Positions 45,301-54,999 of a stretch of 64,000 bases of DNA are shown piece after piece (the stretch's first letter is position 1; each line of letters starts with the position of its first letter). Source of the DNA: Symbiodinium microadriaticum (taxonomy: Eukaryota > Sar > Dinophyceae > Suessiales > Symbiodiniaceae). Where the stretch lies: contig LSRX01000806.1 of assembly GCA_001939145.1 (NCBI GenBank), positions 145,500 to 209,499 on the forward strand. The letters are read 5' to 3'. The notes under the pieces are model-generated. The model was not told the DNA's origin, made no database searches, and saw nothing but the letters and a program-made list of their open reading frames with translations. Position numbers and translations under genes: made by a program.

Positions 45301-47171
45301 TTTCGTGTTCTTGTAGTAGGTCCGGACGCCGACGAGGAGGCTGTAGTCGAAGGTCTCGCTGGCTGTGTAGAGCCGGTGTTCTGTCGGTAGGGGTTCGTAG
45401 CCATTCGTTGGGCGTGGTCTTCCTTGGCTTGGTTGGAGGCCTTTTCGCCCCGGGCCTCGGTGGAGGTGGCACTTGGTCGTGGTGGATGATGTGGCACGAT
45501 GTTCCCCTGCTCGTCGTAGCTGTAGTGGCGAGCTGATAGGAGGGAGGTAAGGTACTCCCTTTGTGGTGAAGGCGTAGGAGGTAGAGGTTGTTTGGCTGGT
45601 GGCTTTTCGCCCCGAATGATGTATGGGATGGCCCCTCTCCAGCTCAACCAGTGTGGCTTCTTCCCCCAGTCGAGTTCTCTCCACCTTTTCTTGACTTCGG
45701 ACTTTTTGGCTTTATTTGCCAGCCTCTGCGACCCATGTCCTGCAGCTCGTTTGGGGGCTTTGCGCCCCTGCGCTGGCGTAGTTTGTTCCGGCTCGTTGTC
45801 TTCATCATCGTCGTCCCCATCTGATGTGTCGCTCTCCCAGTCGAGGTCTGCCTGGTCGTCGGTTGGGTTGTCTTCGTGCGGGTTCTCGCCTTCTTGGGTG
45901 CCTTTCTCCTCCAAGTCCGCGTCCTGGTCCTGGTTGTCGGGCTCGTGGTTCATGTCGTTGTTCTCGTCAGTGTGCTCATGTTCTTCAGCCGTACAGTCCG
46001 TTTGGACTCCATCACCTGCGCAAGTAGTGGCCTCGCTGGGGTGGGGCGAGGATGGTCGTGGTGGTCGCTGGCCTCCAGTGAGCCCAAGAGCGTTGTGACC
46101 CCACTGGTCGGGTGGCAGCAATGGTCCGGTCGAAGCATAGCGTCTGGCGATAGTTCCCCATGGGTCCATTGTTGGGGGGTCGAATTGACCAGCCCCAGGC
46201 AGGTACTGCGCTGCTCCATGATGTTGGGGTAGTTGTCCAGGGTGGGCTCCCCCCGACCATTGTGCTGCTCCTTGTCCGGCGTGCCCAGCTCCGAGTTGGG
46301 ATGCCTGTCCATGTTGTGGTCCCCAGTATTGGTAGGTGGTTGCCCCCTGTTGTTGTGGGTGCTGATGTGGTTGTGCAGGTAGAACTGGAGTGGGCTGATC
46401 AAGTTCATCTTCCCAGGGGTCGTACGGGTAGGCGTTGAGCTGGCCCGGTTGAAGTGGACCATGTTGTGCCTGCTGTTCTGTCGTCGGTACCTGTTGCTGT
46501 GGGTGTTCACTCAGGAAAGCCTGCATAGCCGCCGAGATGCCAGGGAACATGCCGTTCTCGTGCCATGGGTCTGCAGCCGGGTCATACGTGGGCGCATAGC
46601 CGATCCTGTAAGCTGGGATGGTCTGGGTGTTTGCATAAGGGGCGGCTTGTCCAGGTTGAGGAGGTGCTTCATAATGTGGTTGTGCTTGGTATTGTCCTGC
46701 CGGGAGATGAGGAGGCTGCTGCTGTTGGAGGTGTTGCGGCTGCGATCCTTGCACCTGACCTTGTACTTGGGCTCGTTGTTCACGTAGTCCAGGAAAAGAT
46801 GCCGTAGAGGGGGAGGAGGTACTCGCCTTGGGTCTCGCTCCTGGTTTTGGTCTCGGAGGGGGCTTGCTCCCCGGATGCCGTGGCTCTTCGAGGGCAGGGA
46901 TGTCTCCTTGTTCCCCCACCGGCATGTCCATAACCTCATCGGCCTCAATGACGCGTGGTTCCGCATGAGGTTCGGGTTCAAGAGGGGCCCAGGGGACGTC
47001 TGACATGTTGCTCTCTCCGCTAGAGTCAATGACGATCACCTGAGGGCTCGGACTTGGGCCCGCATTGCCTCTGAAGAACCAGAGGCAGCCTAGCATGAAG
47101 CACGAGAGGCATCTCGCACCACGCTGCTGGCTCCCAGTTCCGGGCATGCGCGGGCGGTACATGTTGCACAA
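42396..47171 (-). CDS. Intronless 1591-residue Pro/Gln-rich protein
   Basis: A 4.8-kb uninterrupted frame, exceptional in a window where exons average about 100 nt. The first Met gives a short hydrophobic run (CLSCFMLGCLWFF, residues 21-33); an alternative start is Met56 (position 47006, MSDVPWAPLE). Residues about 85-380 are Pro/Gln-rich, about 390-470 acidic (Asp/Glu), and 470-870 Pro/Arg-rich and disordered. About 870-1010 is a compact, mixed-hydrophobic part (IVIYKTLASHQ, GEWIATTRFELGFARTPRFW, GDSFWLEWRGRERVWQRRPR) that could fold. About 1190-1400 is helical (LLRVLRKILHEMLQQTF, HLLKELHRAEALVKDGRAVF). The C-terminus is basic and His-rich. I recognise no catalytic domain or zinc knuckle. 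The layout (disordered N-terminus plus a helical domain) is like gag-type structural proteins, but no pol follows. Gene, retroelement ORF or retrogene are all possible. Confidence 0.6.
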   Translation of the reverse strand: MCNMYRPRMPGTGSQQRGARCLSCFMLGCLWFFRGNAGPSPSPQVIVIDSSGESNMSDVPWAPLEPEPHAEPRVIEADEVMDMPVGEQGDIPALEEPRHPGSKPPPRPKPGARPKASTSSPSTASFPGLREQRAQVQGQVQGSQPQHLQQQQPPHLPAGQYQAQPHYEAPPQPGQAAPYANTQTIPAYRIGYAPTYDPAADPWHENGMFPGISAAMQAFLSEHPQQQVPTTEQQAQHGPLQPGQLNAYPYDPWEDELDQPTPVLPAQPHQHPQQQGATTYQYWGPQHGQASQLGAGHAGQGAAQWSGGAHPGQLPQHHGAAQYLPGAGQFDPPTMDPWGTIARRYASTGPLLPPDQWGHNALGLTGGQRPPRPSSPHPSEATTCAGDGVQTDCTAEEHEHTDENNDMNHEPDNQDQDADLEEKGTQEGENPHEDNPTDDQADLDWESDTSDGDDDDEDNEPEQTTPAQGRKAPKRAAGHGSQRLANKAKKSEVKKRWRELDWGKKPHWLSWRGAIPYIIRGEKPPAKQPLPPTPSPQREYLTSLLSARHYSYDEQGNIVPHHPPRPSATSTEARGEKASNQAKEDHAQRMATNPYRQNTGSTQPARPSTTASSSASGPTTRTRKQMDPTPPDQRQERRDPPPQPQPRPPQDQQARGRPRQPIQFQLPDDHREEPPRPVRRQDAWRRLTGSTTVQLTGDGVYKYPVQIVDNRPAPSHPTMEGRTQTNVQDDPENRLHNIEGDTLVVQPLHLTEDMDSSPSSSSTSHPVPPRDPASTIHSGGPPLHNMHDLDQQAAEAIETGRAPAWQVEGDGPSRRSSVRVDDNSHDISWVQGATPRTLPPPMPLHPRTVLSMRGNADGTWRGTTWSPPSQSVVHHPPRRQVEPTIVIYKTLASHQSRGVLPDGLSLTIYPAGEWIATTRFELGFARTPRFWLVTVEDAPQPVGGRLPIKPGDSFWLEWRGRERVWQRRPRFANDIQALGGLAVIPGAEPPRPPTPPQRRDPTVPSARTSFQGGFDPRRFVDTRPLRGRLIPADANPTSEAERAVGPTMHEPQRTPHDDPGRQQPRKPTTTTTGATTPNTPPHQDAESSKAAAKAKPPQPPAASPGSESETSWPSEDPTPPEDVSALHQRSRTIEKQPTTDTSNPQSRQGDLTSLVQRRLHDTAPSLPTAPSPGPPALDPLDPPQPPQPPSNSQQPPTMDPETQWYSVAANFDGEFTVSGLLRVLRKILHEMLQQTFNVPNEYLTHLAYHSCYYISKLQSTSEQQLLQREQGETPIEGGGQGPTAMVFCITNAFIEAEAALESLVQHQQELPRRHLLKELHRAEALVKDGRAVFKSWARNPNAPGALPGTAASQNALDGIDFAFLASEEGGTATLDESLQLALGAAQRCNRYMEELLQWIQSRFQDMSLQGSPSPKKRRLEQPSGSDCQPAFHAEAEGKSRTAEERTGLGTHRPLPVPALPVPAQARGQQDPGLPHRDCNGLEPGAAPYNILKAQQLLEAVIPFTEQEVATSLHDIHSLLSQWTTGLWGEPIVLTDSLEPTAATAAEPNNQEATRASTGGLIPATAPTGNSSDESETVASHRRRRHHAQFHD

Positions 47172-47179
47172 TGCTCCTG

Positions 47180-48960
47180 CAGGTAAGGCTAGCTGACACT
47201 GGAGTGCACTTGAGTCTCAAACTGCGCTATCGGTCTGGGATGCAGCAAATGGAGCAACGAGGAAACCCTCTGGAGCAAGTTCAGGTGCAAACCAAGGGCT
47301 ACGTTTACTGATTGGCTTGTAGTGCATCTCGGAAGTGACCTCAGGGCTCCTTCGGAGCAAGGCAGTGCAGTCGTAGTCGAGGCTAAGCCCCGGTGCATCG
47401 GGTAGGTTAGGTATGTAGGTTTGTCATCTGATTGAAGCAAAGCAAAATGATTGGTATGCTGGATTGATCGCGGGTCGGCACACAGGGGGGCATTGACTAG
47501 GTTTATGTTCGCGCTCAGGCAACACATCCTTGGCACTGCGAGCGGGGGGTGAGCAAATTAAAGGGGAAGGGACTAAACCCGAAAGCGGGGGGGGAAATGG
47601 GCAATGGGGGGGGGTGCGTCCGAGGCACGGCATAACTGTCCTGTGAGTGCAGTCATTTGTTACGCCGTGATGGCAAAGCGCTCACTCGTGTCGTTTCGCG
47701 GCTCACGGGGCTGTCGCCTGTTGGGCGCGAGGTTTGGGGCCCCCGGCAGCGAGAGCTGGTTGCCGCTGGCCCAAGGTGGGTCGAAGACGGAGACGAAAGC
47801 TTTGCACAGGGTCTGCCACCCCGGTCTATCGCTTGCTGGGATCCACCATTGGCTACCTGCGATGGCGGAGATCTGCCTCTCCGGGTCAACATGGGGGTTG
47901 TGGTGGCCTACATGCCTGACGCCTTTCTCTCTCTCTCTCTCTCTCTCTCACACGGACTCGAGTCGATCATGCCGCGAAGAAGCAAGTCGTCATGTCGTAG
48001 TTTGCACAGACCAGACCCAAGCTGACAGTCCCACGCCGGCACGCGCCTCAGCCTGCTTGTCCTTAGCACGCTATCAGGAACCACAATCTGGCACAACACT
48101 GCAGCCAGATTCAGGCAGCTGTTCTGGTGCAATTCCCGAAACTAGCTTGAATGACGGCTTCGGTGGACAAGAACTCTTCAACAGTCTTGAATTGCACGGT
48201 GCAGATGATTAGTGGTCTTCGTAGTACCACAAGACGCCTGTTAAGTCCTGCGACGACGACGGCGACCACGACGACGGCTGCTACTACTGCTACGACGACG
48301 ACTGCTACTGCTACTCCTACCACCCCACCGCCGTCGCCGCCGCCACCACCATGACCACCAGTGACTAGCAGCCAAGACGTGTACCACCTGGCCGTCTTAG
48401 TGTCAGTGCGGACGAACCCTGCAGCGAATACCCTTGTAGTTGTGCCATGGTATTTGGGCTCCTGCATCGCAAGCCCAGGCATTATCATATTAGCTGCCCA
48501 GCGTTAGCCTTTTGAGGATGTCCCTGCCTCGTCGGAAAGCTCCTTCCAGGAGCACAGCGCACCTCCGACCCTGCCTGCCTTCATGCTACAAACTCTGACT
48601 GTGGTGCTGCCTGCCATGGTCCCGAAACGCACGCCTGAACCACCCGATGCTTGCGGAGTTACCCATTGTCCATCGCCAAGTCTCTGTGAGCAGAATTGTG
48701 GCATCAGGTTGCCACGAGCCATCATTGAAAAACTGCCAGTGCCTTAGGACATATACTGCTATGCTGGTCTGCCGCCGGATCGCGCATCACGTGGCGTGTT
48801 TGCTGGAAAGACAACGGCAATCCGCTCCAAGTTTGAAGTTTGAATGCAGACAGTGGTCTCGATTTTATTGGGTGGTGCGTCGTTGTGCGGAGCAACGGAC
48901 GCCATCACACCACCTTCGTTGCTGAACGATACCAGAACTGGAGGCATACTTAATCTCACA
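47180..48960. other. Spacer with a CT run and triplet repeats
   Basis: A CT run lies at 47925-47950 followed by CACACGGACT, which resembles the flank of a CT run at 59400-59430. Triplet-rich DNA (GACGAC, TACTAC, CCGCCG) lies at 48245-48355. A possible minus-strand exon near 48215-48130 (VQFKTVEEFLSTEAVIQA) has no family. No supported gene. Confidence 0.35.
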
Positions 48961-48964
48961 CATC

Positions 48965-51340
48965 CTACGGCCAAAACTGAGGCTCCTTGCCACTTTGAAT
49001 GATTCCAGCTTCGTCGTCCTGGGATGGCGGTCTGGTGAACCGCTTTGGCGCATTGCTGAAAGCCGCTTCTGACATGACGAGCTTGGTCTCTACAGCAAGC
49101 AGGGTTTTAAGCCCCGCGAAACTCTGTCCGTAATAAACCATCGGCGCTTGCTCGTGCTGAAGATCCAGCCTTGACACTTACGAGGCTGTGGAGCTAAAGC
49201 AGCATGAGCTTACAGCGTAAAGCTCATCCCTTCTGCCTTCTCCCCCGACTTGCCGCCATACTGGCTGGCCTCTTTCTCGCCGAGTCTCCTGGGCAACAAG
49301 CCAGGGAAGAGAAGCTTGCTGGTCGAGACGAATCCACGCGTGGCTCATGGTGCATGTCAGCGCGTGTCCTGCTTTCGGTACTCGCCTTGCAAATTTGGGT
49401 ACCGCGGAGCAAGCAGCCAAAGCGACGGCGGGTGTTCCTGAAGGACAGCAGGTCGGAGTCGACCCTCCGTGTCCAAAAATCGGAGAGTGCAGCGCCTAAC
49501 CTTACCTGCTGCCTGGGCATGGGTCAACTGGGGATTACAAGCTGGCGGGCCATGCTTCCAGCTGCTTCGTCTTTATGCTGAGCACCATGCACAAGCATGA
49601 CCAGTAATGATGAGATCTGCAATGCATTTTGACAGTTTATCTGTCTCAGTGCGCTCAGTGATCATTGACTCCAGCGCGGACTGCGGAGAGGCCACTCCGC
49701 ACAGACGCAGTGGGAAGGGAATGGCTCTCACCAGAGACGACAGTTTCTCGAGCCTCGCTGGCCGAAGAGCTTTGCTTCTTTGCCGCAGCCAGAAACTTCT
49801 CCTGAGAGTCCAGTACCTGCATCCAAGGTTCTCGGGCTGCCGGCTCTGCCTTTGGCACTTGGGCATGACATGAGGATGAGGATCATTCTGGCCGAGGTTG
49901 CCAATATTGACGTGTCGTCATGCCAACCACTGCCGTCGTAGTACTGCCAAGAAGCCACCTGCACTGCTGATCACTATTGCTGGAGGATTTGTTCTCGGCA
50001 CAGCCTGTCGAATCTCGAATGGCCTTCTGGGGGGCTGCTCCGTCGTGTGGCTGCGCTGACTGAATCGGGCCGAGCCGGTCAGCCAATTCCTGACAGCACG
50101 GACGGAAGTTGCATGTGCGCCCTGCTCGGCCTCTCGGCTTCGTGCCAAACTGCTTTTTGGCCGGGTTTCCACGTCGCTGTTGGCAAAGCGCCAGAAACCA
50201 TCTGGAGCTGGGGCGCTGCTGAAGAGCCAGCCTGATCCTTTCTGTTGTCTCCACAAAGGCTGGTTGAAGTTGTCTCGTCCCTTCTGGAGAACCTCGGCAG
50301 CAAGCACCCACCAGCCAGCACGTGCTAGAACAGGCAGCTTCTATTGCTTTTGCAAACCGCTCTCAAAAACATTCAATACAGGAATAGCCTGTTGTGTAAA
50401 CGCGCGGGTATATGACCTGCGATGAGAAACTTGGTCAAGCACCTAGCCTGGCCTGGAACCAACGTGGGTAAACGTCGTGTAAGGCTAAAATCAGCCAAGC
50501 CAACATATTCACCTTGAACGGCCCCCCTTGCCGGCGCCAGCAGCCACAGCTGCTTCGGATCGCCTCCACCAGTGTTGCAATGAGGGCGGTGTGCATCTTC
50601 CGTCATTGACAAATGGGACATTGCGCCTTCCTCATCACCTCCCCAAGCGTCGCTTAACACAGCAGTGCTGGTTTCCCGGATGGTATCTCCTGCACTTGCA
50701 CGTGCATGTCCGCGTCAGGCAAAGACAGCAGGCCGTTTGCACCTATGAGCTCCGGCATAGACAAGCTGCGGGTCGCCATGTCGGTGGCGAAACATTGGTA
50801 TTGAGGCTTGTTGTTGGCGACAAGAAGACGTTTCGAATGAGATACCCTACATGCTGCCAAGTGTCCTGCACATACCTACCTGCAACTCTGCGATCTGCTC
50901 CGTTGCTCCTTTGTTTGCAGTAGCTACTTAAGATTGTAGTAGTTACTTATTGGGGTAGTAGTTCTCACCTGGGTGGTGCACACCGTGTCACAGGATTCCT
51001 TCGACATCCTTGTATCATCAATTGGCTGAGGGCCACAGCTAATTAGCAAAGACAGCTACTCGTGGCTGATTCAGACTGCAGACTGCCCTAGACCTGTGAG
51101 GCGATTCTACCATCTCTGCTTCCATCAGAGCGCTGGGCTCCGAGATCGGCGCCAGGCCTCAGTAAAACGGACAGTGGCCTCAAGCCTGGGGGGCTTCGTG
51201 GAGATCCCTGGCCAGAGCCTTATGAGCAAAGCCTTTTGAAGCCAGTGACTGCTCCGGGATCGCACCACGATCTGTCCGTTTTCATCTGCCACTAGGAGCC
51301 TCAGTCCAACTTCCCAGGAAAACCATCGCCCCGGCATTCC
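48965..51340 (-). CDS. Multi-exon unidentified protein
   Basis: Protein-like minus-strand segments in order: ~51330-51215 (FSWEVGLRLLVADENGQIVV, RSRSSHWLQKALL), ~50840-50680 (LLVANNKPQYQCFATDMATR, then MPELIGANGLLSLPDADMHV), ~50660-50520 (SDAWGGDEEGAMSHLSMTED, then PKQLWLLAPARGAV), ~50300-50150 (AEVLQKGRDNFNQPLWRQQK, then APAPDGFWRFANSDVE), ~49840-49750 (REPWMQVLDSQEKFLAAAKK), ~49690-49600 (SALESMITERTETDKLSKCI) and ~49175-48980 (HEQAPMVYYGQSFAGLKTLL, AVETKLVMSEAAFSNAPKRF). The text is soluble and not low-complexity, and reads as one globular protein. I do not recognise it. Phases between exons were not checked, and the last segment may belong to a different gene. Confidence 0.4.
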
Positions 51341-51349
51341 CCATCACTC

Positions 51350-52720
51350 TGTAGAGGTGTCCTCGCCAGATGATGGGCCCCCGACGTCTTGGAGATTGGT
51401 GCAGCTGCATCGGGCATGCCTGCTCACCAAGAGTATTGTCTCAGAGCCGATGCCAGGTGCAAGCACAAAGCTGCATCTTGGTACGGGACACAAACACATG
51501 CAAGACAAGGATCCCATCTGAAACCTGGCTGCACAGTGGGGGCAGCCCGGAAGGTTCTACGAGCATTGCCACGATCAGCGAGAAGGGTAGATACTCTGCC
51601 ACTCGCGCTCAGGTGTCCGCCCGCATCCTGGCCAAACCTCGGCTGTTTCATTGCATCTCTATAGCCAGGTTGCACAGCCGAGCACTCTGTGAGTACCGAG
51701 CTCCAACTGAAAGTGCTCCGAACGAGTTGCTGCAGAAAGGCCTTGGCAAAGCAGGTGGTGCTCTAGCCAATGGATCTGGCACCACGTATCATCTCAGGCT
51801 GCCGCATTGCAACATGTTTTGTCACGTGGTGGGGCTGCCAGTTGCAATCCGACCAAGGATGGACAACATGACCTGGCCTAGTGGAATTCCATTTCTCAGC
51901 TGCTTTATGCTGCCTAGCTTGAGAGCTCTACAGCATCTAGTCTAAGTGCAATTGCGTAGCCTGGCAGCAGTTTAAACAAGAACCGTTAGAATCATCACAT
52001 AGTCGCTTGAAGTGAAGCGGCACTGCCGGCAATCTGTCGTTCCGTCTAGCACGATTGACCTTTGAAGCTGTGGTAGAGTCAGTTCGCCATGTGCCACAGT
52101 GGAAGGGCATCAATGTGTCTAGCTCTTGTCTGTTTTTCGTTTTCGCTCCTGCGTTGGTGCACTGTGGCACTCGCGGCAGGCTCGGCAGCAAAAAGTCACA
52201 ACGGTGTACAGTGTAAAACCGCTGGACTGCCATTGCCGCAATCGATGTGACTTGTGAAGCAGTCCTGGCTAGGCAACAGGCCGGCACATCGTGGCATGCA
52301 AGCCATCTTGAAAAGAAGTGCCTAATGCCTTTTAGTCGCACCATCAAGTAATCTGCTCTTGAAAACCTCCTCCGGCGTTTCAAACCTCCTCCGGCGTATC
52401 AACATTTAAATGCAGCAAGTCGAACGGGATTGTCACAATGAATCTGGCCCCTGGATCGTCCATCGGGAAGCCGTGTGATGACCACGGCCATTAGACAGGC
52501 AAGAAGACGTCAGAATTGCTGCCTGCATGCAAGCACTTTAAAAAGCGCTAATTTACTGCGACGCCACAAGGTGGGTTGCTGTTGGCCAAACTCGTGGATT
52601 CGCTCAAATGTACACATAATTACAGAGCCCGTTCTGTGCAAATACAGTGCAGGTTCTGCACTGCTCCGCTGTGGGGACTGTCGGGAACCAGTGATAATCA
52701 GGCCATCAAGCGGCTGTAGA
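51350..52720. other. Stretch without a supported gene
   Basis: A 191-codon plus-strand open frame (51370-51945) and other shorter frames have no motif. A direct repeat of CCTCCTCCGGCGT-like sequence at 52367-52398 is the only structure I see. Confidence 0.3.
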
Positions 52721-52722
52721 GC

Positions 52723-52980
52723 TCATAGCCTCGAGACGGCGGGATGTCTTCTGGAACAAAAGAACTGCAGCAGCCACCGCTCCAGCAAGCTCAGGAAGGT
52801 GCGCTGGTTGAAATTCTTAAGCACCTCGGCTCTGCCTTTGTGGCTACCTGGCAGCTCGCTAGCCAGCTGTCCACAAACCGCATCGTCACTTCGGTGACCG
52901 CCTCCTTTTGGGATCACGTTGATCTCCTTGCCGTCTGCTGACTTGCCTGACATCGCGAAGTGTGCAAGCGCATTCATTGC
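52723..52980 (-). CDS. Possible exon of an unidentified protein
   Basis: The minus-strand frame reads NALAHFAMSGKSADGKEINV then IPKGGGHRSDDAVCGQLASE. The plus-strand frame through the same bases (LVEILKHLGSAFVATWQLAS) is also plausible, so the strand is uncertain. Minus is preferred only because everything else identified is minus. Confidence 0.25.
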   Translation of the reverse strand, partial: AMNALAHFAMSGKSADGKEINVIPKGGGHRSDDAVCGQLASELPGSHKGRAEVLKNFNQRTFLSLLERWLLQFFCSRRHPAVSRL

Positions 52981-52999
52981 CCAATCCTCTCGCCTGTGA

Positions 53000-53920
53000 T
53001 GGTCTCAGACTTCTCCATCGACAGCATCGGTGACAAATTCGTCGCGCATTGTTCCTCGACAGCGCGAAGATCCACGGACCGAGTCAGACCGAGAGGCCAT
53101 TGGGGCAGCTTCCTGAAAGTTTGCGCTCAAGTCGAAAGCAAGATCCTTGGCTGCAGCATGATCGCGAAGACGCTGCTATATACAGCTTCGATACGACATC
53201 TGGAGTGCACGAAGCAGGTGCCGCAAACATAAATGCTCGCATCGAGAATCTGGACGCCGATTCTGCAGAGCCGATGCACCTTTCGCGCTCTCGATGCGAA
53301 ACGGCATTTAGAATGTGAGCGAAGAGGTTGAGCTTTGACGAGCCCTGCACCGTTGAATGCATAAAGTGCCGAGCACCGCGGATCCTCTGCTTTGATGGTC
53401 CCTTGCGGGGAGTTCATCTTTTCCTGCATGTTTTCCTGGGGCCACGATACCGAGTCTTGCGAAGTGGATGGAGGACAACAGCCAAAAGCGAGCCCGGTCG
53501 CCTCACTGCGCAGACGGAAGATTGACTGAAGAAGTGACATGGCCTCGGCCTGATCCCAGCGCAAGGGGGAAGGAAATGGCCCCAAAAACTCGAGAGAAAT
53601 TTTGGGGTCCTCGGGCCAAGGAGCTCGGAGCAACTGGTCGGCCCCAATACCAAACGGATCAACCCAGGCAGAGGATCGCTGGAGATGGAAAACGGCCAGG
53701 CATAGACTGGAGAATCACAGCATGCAGCTTCTCTCCGCATTTGCAGCTTAACTGCTGACACTGTCGGATACTTTCGGCCAACGCAAATCCTGTCTGGGCT
53801 GCAGCGGCCGGCACACTGAAACTATGCTTGGAGAAGCCACGGTCACTCGTTGCTGGCGTCGTCGGAACTCGGCTGATGAGTTGTCCAAGTCCAAACAAGC
53901 TATATACTCTGACACAGATC
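53000..53920. other. Stretch without a supported gene
   Basis: Several frames are open on the minus strand, without motifs or clear exon borders. Confidence 0.3.
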
Positions 53921-53929
53921 CGTTTTTTA

Positions 53930-54913
53930 CAGCGAAGCTTAGGACGTGGACTCAGAGCTTGAGGAAGACTCAGACTTATCCTCCTCCTGCTCACCTCAGC
54001 GCCCGTTCGGTTCCACGGTGAGCCTGCCGCCTATGGAAAGCTCCCTTTCACTCAGCATGTCTTGTGCATACTTGGTGTTTGGGGATATTCCGGGGCAGAT
54101 GAGCGCCGGACTGTAGTAACTGTAATACTCGTACTCCGAGGACTCCTCTTCCAGATCCAGAACCAAAAGCTGAAGCAAACTCAGTAGGGGTCTCCACAGC
54201 AGCTGGTCCTTCTTCGGCGCATCTGCCACACTCTTCCTGGCCTTGCTCTTGGCCTGCGTAAGCATGTCACCAAGGGTTGTCCTGCCTTGAGTCAGCAAAG
54301 CGTGAAGCCTTGCCGGCAATAAGCGGAATCGCATCCTCTGCCTTGGACCGCTTGACCTCGAGCTCGCGACTGAAGATGATCGGCACGCGTGACGCAGTTC
54401 CGCCAAAAACCACCGAAGTGGCCGGTTGCCTGCTTGGCTTCATGTTTTGGGGCTTCTTCCTGGCGTCAGGCTCTCTCTGCACAGTCTATGCTGCATGGCG
54501 CACGGCATGGCAGCCAGAAAGCTGAGATCCGAAGCACATGTCTTGATAATGACATGGTACATGTGCAAAGCATGCCACTTTCAGGACCCTCGCTGGCCTC
54601 TCTACCCCGCTTGTGTGGCGGCACCTTCCTTTCGGCATCTTGCTCGCTCGACCTGACCTTTGTATGGTCCTTTTTCTTGGCGGCAGCTTTGGACGCAGCT
54701 TTCGACGCTGCTGCTTTCGATGCCTTCTTCTTGCCTCGCACATAACTTGCTCACTTTTTGCAATGATGCAGATCTCTCCCTTGCATAGCTGAAGGGCTTG
54801 TGGCCGTTGCTAACCACTGCAAAGGCACGTGCGGAATCCCGACCTCTCCTTAATTCGAAGTCGTCCTTTCCTGGGGTTCGGACTGCTCGGTTCGCATCGT
54901 GTCCTTCTGACAT
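53930..54913 (-). CDS. Lys/Ala-rich protein with acidic Ser tail
   Basis: A probable start at 54913 (MSEGHDANRAVRTPGKDDFE, good purine context) leads into a basic region near 54735-54640 (KKKASKAAASKAASKAAAKK, then DHTKVRSSEQDAERKVPPHK). Further exons lie at ~54420-54300 (ASRVPIIFSRELEVKRSKAE, then DAIPLIAGKA) and ~54280-54000 (TLGDMLTQAKSKARKSVADA, LLSLLQLLVLDLEEESSEYE, ISPNTKYAQDMLSERELSIG). The frame may close with an acidic tail near 53990-53940 (EEDKSESSSSSEST) before a stop. The Lys/Ala tract resembles the tails of histone H1-like or other nucleic-acid-binding proteins, so a nuclear role is possible, but no domain is recognised. Several splice phases remain ambiguous. Confidence 0.45.
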
Positions 54914-54999
54914 CTTTCCTAAGCTCGGAGACGACAGAAGCAGCAGGGAGGCGTGGGAACGGGAGGGCGAGGGAGTTCAGGGGATGAAAGTTCCGAAGT

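Noticed and set aside
47205-47219. Possible third spliced-leader relic upstream of the 1591-codon ORF
   Set aside because: ACTTGAGTCTCAAAC only loosely resembles the leader complement; it has mismatches in the core, so it cannot be told from chance.
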